Shown in pieces: positions 60,515 through 64,000 of a stretch of 64,000 nt of DNA (its first letter is position 1; each line of letters starts with the position of its first letter). The notes beneath the pieces are model-generated. The model did not search any database, was not told the origin of the DNA, and saw only the letters and a program-made list of their open reading frames with translations. The stretch is from Sergeia podlipaevii. Lineage: Eukaryota > Euglenozoa > Kinetoplastea > Trypanosomatida > Trypanosomatidae. The DNA is taken from positions 1-64,000 of the forward strand of contig JASANZ010002184.1 of NCBI GenBank assembly GCA_030849805.1, written 5' to 3'. Both the position numbers and the translations under genes were made by a program.

Positions 60515-63500
60515 TTACGTGGGCTTTGCCGTTTCACTTCGCAGCTTATGGAGAACAGCCAAGTACGTATTGTTTTTCTTCACCTCCTCTGTAAGAACAG
60601 GTGGCCTTCCAGCAAGGCTCACAAGCCCAGCCGCCTTACAAACAGAATTACACTTGTGTCTAAAGATAAACTGTGTGATCCCGTGTCGGCCCAGATTGCC
60701 AATACCAAGGCCCTCACCATCGTACGTGTGCACCTCAGGATCTGTTAAATGACTTCCCACGCCTTGTATATCGCACACCAGCAAGCCGCCACCACTGGCT
60801 ATAAGTGAGAAGTGCGTGAGTGCCTCCGCCGCCTCATAAATCTGCATGCGCTGCCGCTCTGCTTCAAAAGGAAGCGGGTGCTCGTTGTACCGATAACTGG
60901 CACCACAGTTGTTGTTGTACTTGGTAAAGCCTCCCCTGAGCATTGGTTCCATGGTGAACATCATGCGATATGTGTCGGAGGTGTGGTAAGAGAAGAAGCC
61001 AGTGCGCATGGCGGCCAATTCAGCGGGAATATCAGCGCGTTCAAAGTACACAACACAGCAGGGGATCATCACAACAGTGGCGCGGCGCTTGTGAGAAACG
61101 GTGAGCTCGGTGTCCGCGATGGTCTCTAAGCGCTCGTTGAAATCGAGAGCGAACTGCCCACTCAAAGTTTGGACTAGCGAGGCGGTGTAGTAATCCTCCT
61201 CTACAACATCGGTGACGCTGCGGCGAAACATTTTAGCAACATTGCGCGTGCCGCGGTCCCCGCGTTGGTTGACCTCGTGTACCTCAAAGCACACCCGCAT
61301 TCCACCTTGCGCGACACCGCGATCGGGACTCACAATGCGAATACGTGTGGGGATCGTCTTCCAGCTACCTGTCTTGAAGCAATAGACACGTTTCTTGGCC
61401 GGAAATACATAGGCGGCGTTGACGTCCTCCTCTACCGCTTCCGGGATGGGGGTCTCGAGGGGCACAGGCACGGTTTCTCCCATAAGCGGGTCCACGTGCG
61501 TGTGTGGTCTGTCGCCACTGCGCTGCTGCTGCCGCCCGGCAGATGAAGAGGGAGCCGGCTGCTGTTGCTGTTGCTGTTTGGTATTTAGCACTTTTAATGA
61601 TGGAGAGCACACAATAGCAGGGCGAGAGGGGATCAAGTTGGTGCTGGTGTCCGAGCCTCGGCGTGGGCGAGGATCGCATGAAGACATTGAGCGTCGTTGC
61701 GCGCAAGGGCTGTCCTTTGTGGTTGGACTCTCTCTCGAGCCCCGCCTGACCGCAGTTTGTGACCGCAGCGCATGCCGTGGTGTCGGCGTAGATGTCACAG
61801 GTGGAGCGGAGCTCACTGTACTTGGCACAAATGGTGGCTTTTGCGAGAAGGTGCCGCCGCTGCCTCCACCACGCAGTCCGAGTGACCACGACGACTGGGA
61901 GGCGCCAGGAATGACCAGCGGTGGTGGTGGAGAAATGTTTTGTGTAGGGCTACCATTATTCTTGGCTGGTGGCATCGGTGGCTGCTGAGACAAGGCTGGA
62001 GTTTCGATCGATGATGGCGCAGAAGGAACCACAGAATCAGCGGACGGTTTTTCTGACAGTTGGCGTTGCTGCTGATTTTTATGCAGTGGTAGCTTTCCTT
62101 TGGGCAGAGGCCGCGGCACATGCGTACGAATAGTTGGCTCTGATGATGGTGAAGAGCAAAGATCCAGCGAATCAGAAGATACCGCAGGACGGCCTTTGTG
62201 AATAGGTTGCATCTGCCTCGGGGAGCCACTAGATAACGCAGAATTCTGGAAAGAGAGTGGCTTTAGCGATACAGTCGGCGCCGACTGTGGGCAAAGGACC
62301 GGTGTGGTAGCAGTAGCACTATGGGCACCAATAGCGGCAGCAGCGGCAGCACCAGAAATGGGTCTTTGTTGCTTGGGTCGACGCGAAGAAACAATGACTT
62401 TCGGCTTGAACGTGGTGGGCGTTTTAGGTGCAGCTGCAGCGGTCGGACATCGTGTACGCGCAGAGGGTCCTCCTTGTTGCCCGGATCGACCTACAGTCGG
62501 AGAGATGACGCTTGAATTGCTCTTTGAAGAGGTGTCAGATCTCTTCGATGGACTCATACACTCGCTTTGAGGCGAGCCGCTAGAGACTTTGAAAGACGGC
62601 ACCACCGCACGCTTTGAGGGGCCTTCGGTTCCCTCAGTCGTACCCTGCTTTGCCGAACTGTTCTTCCGCGGAGGCTGAGGCGGTGGTGTCACTGTGCGCT
62701 TGTGCAATGCTGAAGCGGCCACGTCCCACAGTGGCACCCCAATTCCCACAGACTGCAATGGGATAGGGGGAATGGAGTAAAGTTGCTGAGGAAGGGAGAC
62801 AATGTCCTCCGGCGGAGATGATATCTTCGCCTTAATGGCCTGTGTAGCAGGACTACTTGCAATACGCACCAGTGGTGGTCGGTTGCCCATGCACGGAGAG
62901 GCACTGGGATCCATGCAAAGAAGGGCAGCATACGTCTCGTAGTACACGCCACCGCATGTCTGGTCGTCTTGCTGTGGATGCTTGCTCCTGCTGGTGGTGT
63001 TATTGTTGTCACCGTGGTCCTGCATATGATTCGTGTGCGACGGAACCGACGACGACGGCGTCGTCCTTCGTACTTGTAGAGACAAGGCACGCGGGGGCAG
63101 CCGCTGGAATGGCGGTGATTCAACATCTGACTGCCGCATCATGCCCATCTGCTCTGAGCGCGGCGAGAGACCTAGTGCACGGCAGATGTCGTTGCAGTTG
63201 TGCCGCATCGACCACGATGAGATTGCCCGTAAACCACCGTTGCCAACACCAAACTGCTTGCGGTCCAGTGCATTGATGAGGGGGTCGAGCAGGTAGCCCA
63301 TCATACGCCGCAATCCGCAGACGAGCATGGTATGCTGAGAGTCTGCGTAGGTAAAGTGGGAGAATGCGTCTGCCAGCTCCAAGAACTTTGACTTTGGCCA
63401 CGACTTATCAGCGCGAGGCAGAAAAGTGTCTCCGCTGGCACCAAAGCCCAGCCCCTCGTTAGGCGGGAACTCCCACCCCAGCAGATCATACGTACCAATA

Positions 63501-64000
63501 TCTGGCTCCATCACAAAGAAGTGGTCACGAGTGTCATGCGTGTGGTAAGAAAAGAAACCCTTGCGCTTTTTCAAGCACTGCTCCGGTATGCTACTGGGCT
63601 CCAGACGCACTACCACGCGATGCGTGAGCAGAGGCAGCGTGGGCAGTACTGAAGGGTCTGCACCGGCTCGTATAGCGGCTGCAGCACATGCTTGATAGCG
63701 TCTGGCAAATTCCTCGCACATGTACTGGCTTTGTGCCTCTCCATAGTAGTCATCTGAGGAGACGTTGTCGATATCGTGGCGGAACATCTTGGCCAGCATT
63801 GGTGCCACAGAAGGGTCTGGGCCATCGCCGAGAAGAAGATCCACAGAGAAGATAACATGCAGGTCATCTTGGCCTACGCCACGGTTAGGATGGCGCACTC
63901 GCACGCGCACAGGCACACGACGCCATTCAAACGCCTTGGCATCAAAGACGTACTTGAAGCCGCGAACGTCGAGGTCTGCCACATCCGTTGAAAGGTTCGA
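60515..64000 (-). CDS. dual alpha-kinase: degenerate N-terminal domain plus intact C-terminal domain (5' partial)
   Basis: The frame is open to the window edge. The codon at 63980-63982 is GTG and no in-frame ATG comes before the domain, so the start lies outside; residues are numbered from that codon. Domain one (about 8-272) keeps the alpha-kinase plan: YVFDAKAFEW, LAKMF with Lys 65, GFFSYHTHDTRD, VMEP, HFTYADSQHTML and zinc site HNCNDICRAL. But catalytic DLQG reads CGLRR (Asp to Gly 223), the early Gly-Gly is lost (GVGQDDLHV), and the late Gly loop is reduced to GVGNGG. It is probably a pseudokinase. A 560-residue Ser/Pro/Gln-rich linker follows. Domain two (about 860-1125) is complete: GGMR, VAKMF (Lys 917), VCDIQGV (Asp 1071), GEGLGIGNLG and HKCNSVCKAAG. 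No UIM-like tail is seen. Confidence 0.95.
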   Translation of the reverse strand, partial: SNLSTDVADLDVRGFKYVFDAKAFEWRRVPVRVRVRHPNRGVGQDDLHVIFSVDLLLGDGPDPSVAPMLAKMFRHDIDNVSSDDYYGEAQSQYMCEEFARRYQACAAAAIRAGADPSVLPTLPLLTHRVVVRLEPSSIPEQCLKKRKGFFSYHTHDTRDHFFVMEPDIGTYDLLGWEFPPNEGLGFGASGDTFLPRADKSWPKSKFLELADAFSHFTYADSQHTMLVCGLRRMMGYLLDPLINALDRKQFGVGNGGLRAISSWSMRHNCNDICRALGLSPRSEQMGMMRQSDVESPPFQRLPPRALSLQVRRTTPSSSVPSHTNHMQDHGDNNNTTSRSKHPQQDDQTCGGVYYETYAALLCMDPSASPCMGNRPPLVRIASSPATQAIKAKISSPPEDIVSLPQQLYSIPPIPLQSVGIGVPLWDVAASALHKRTVTPPPQPPRKNSSAKQGTTEGTEGPSKRAVVPSFKVSSGSPQSECMSPSKRSDTSSKSNSSVISPTVGRSGQQGGPSARTRCPTAAAAPKTPTTFKPKVIVSSRRPKQQRPISGAAAAAAIGAHSATATTPVLCPQSAPTVSLKPLSFQNSALSSGSPRQMQPIHKGRPAVSSDSLDLCSSPSSEPTIRTHVPRPLPKGKLPLHKNQQQRQLSEKPSADSVVPSAPSSIETPALSQQPPMPPAKNNGSPTQNISPPPPLVIPGASQSSWSLGLRGGGSGGTFSQKPPFVPSTVSSAPPVTSTPTPRHALRSQTAVRRGSRESPTTKDSPCAQRRSMSSCDPRPRRGSDTSTNLIPSRPAIVCSPSLKVLNTKQQQQQQPAPSSSAGRQQQRSGDRPHTHVDPLMGETVPVPLETPIPEAVEEDVNAAYVFPAKKRVYCFKTGSWKTIPTRIRIVSPDRGVAQGGMRVCFEVHEVNQRGDRGTRNVAKMFRRSVTDVVEEDYYTASLVQTLSGQFALDFNERLETIADTELTVSHKRRATVVMIPCCVVYFERADIPAELAAMRTGFFSYHTSDTYRMMFTMEPMLRGGFTKYNNNCGASYRYNEHPLPFEAERQRMQIYEAAEALTHFSLIASGGGLLVCDIQGVGSHLTDPEVHTYDGEGLGIGNLGRHGITQFIFRHKCNSVCKAAGLVSLAGRPPVLTEEVKKNNTYLAVLHKLRSETAKPT

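Noticed and set aside
1..64000. CRISPR arrays, insertion sequences, prophage, operons with ribosome-binding sites
   Set aside because: None are present. The trans-splicing signals and protein families show a eukaryotic (kinetoplastid) nuclear locus.

Overview
This 64 kb window comes from the nuclear genome of a trypanosomatid (kinetoplastid) protist. All 23 genes I can support lie on the minus strand without introns. They are separated by AT-rich spacers full of homopolymers and microsatellites. Upstream of most starts, in the coding sense, there is a pyrimidine tract followed by AG, which is the signal for spliced-leader trans-splicing. This is the layout of one polycistronic unit read from position 64000 towards 1. 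The spacers are long (up to 2.8 kb) and much more AT-rich than the genes, unlike compact, GC-rich Leishmania genomes, so a monoxenous or plant-associated genus is possible. I cannot name the species. Standard stop codons are used.

In transcription order (high to low coordinates): a cluster of three alpha-kinase (MHCK/eEF2K-type) genes occupies 55470-64000. The first is cut by the window edge and fuses a degenerate alpha-kinase domain to an intact one; the other two are short paralogues ending in a ubiquitin-interacting-like motif. Then come a PSP1-domain protein (52233-53933), an F-box protein (48442-50181), a UTP18-like WD40 protein (46689-47987), an EPL1/BRPF-like PHD protein (43454-45886), a TMEM17/216-family transition-zone protein (42480-42953), a syntaxin-18-like SNARE (40391-41773), a large mitochondrial helical-repeat protein (36072-39896), ITPase (34734-35417), a small orphan (34001-34285), a secreted PHB-depolymerase-type esterase (30033-31166), Mrt4 (28657-29319), a VPS9 Rab5 GEF (25306-27741), a 106-residue coiled-coil protein (24258-24578), cytochrome b5 (23295-23540), a 1,499-residue membrane/coiled-coil/Gln-rich protein (17415-21914), an alpha/beta hydrolase lacking its nucleophile (12186-14720), a WDR55/Jip5 protein (8903-10867), a small Cys-rich protein (8042-8509) and a 1,950-residue diflavin reductase with six flavodoxin-like modules (1452-7304).

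Neighbours are functionally unrelated, as expected for trypanosomatid polycistrons, although three ribosome-biogenesis factors (UTP18, Mrt4, WDR55) are present. Beyond the last gene, positions about 600-910 form a GC-rich, hairpin-rich island with no credible ORF. It may be a structured RNA or an old retroposon.

The best candidates for something undescribed are the six-module reductase, the alpha-kinase cluster with its pseudokinase fusion and ubiquitin-binding-like tails, the Ser-to-Gly hydrolase and the structured island. No CRISPR, insertion sequence, rRNA or convincing tRNA is visible.
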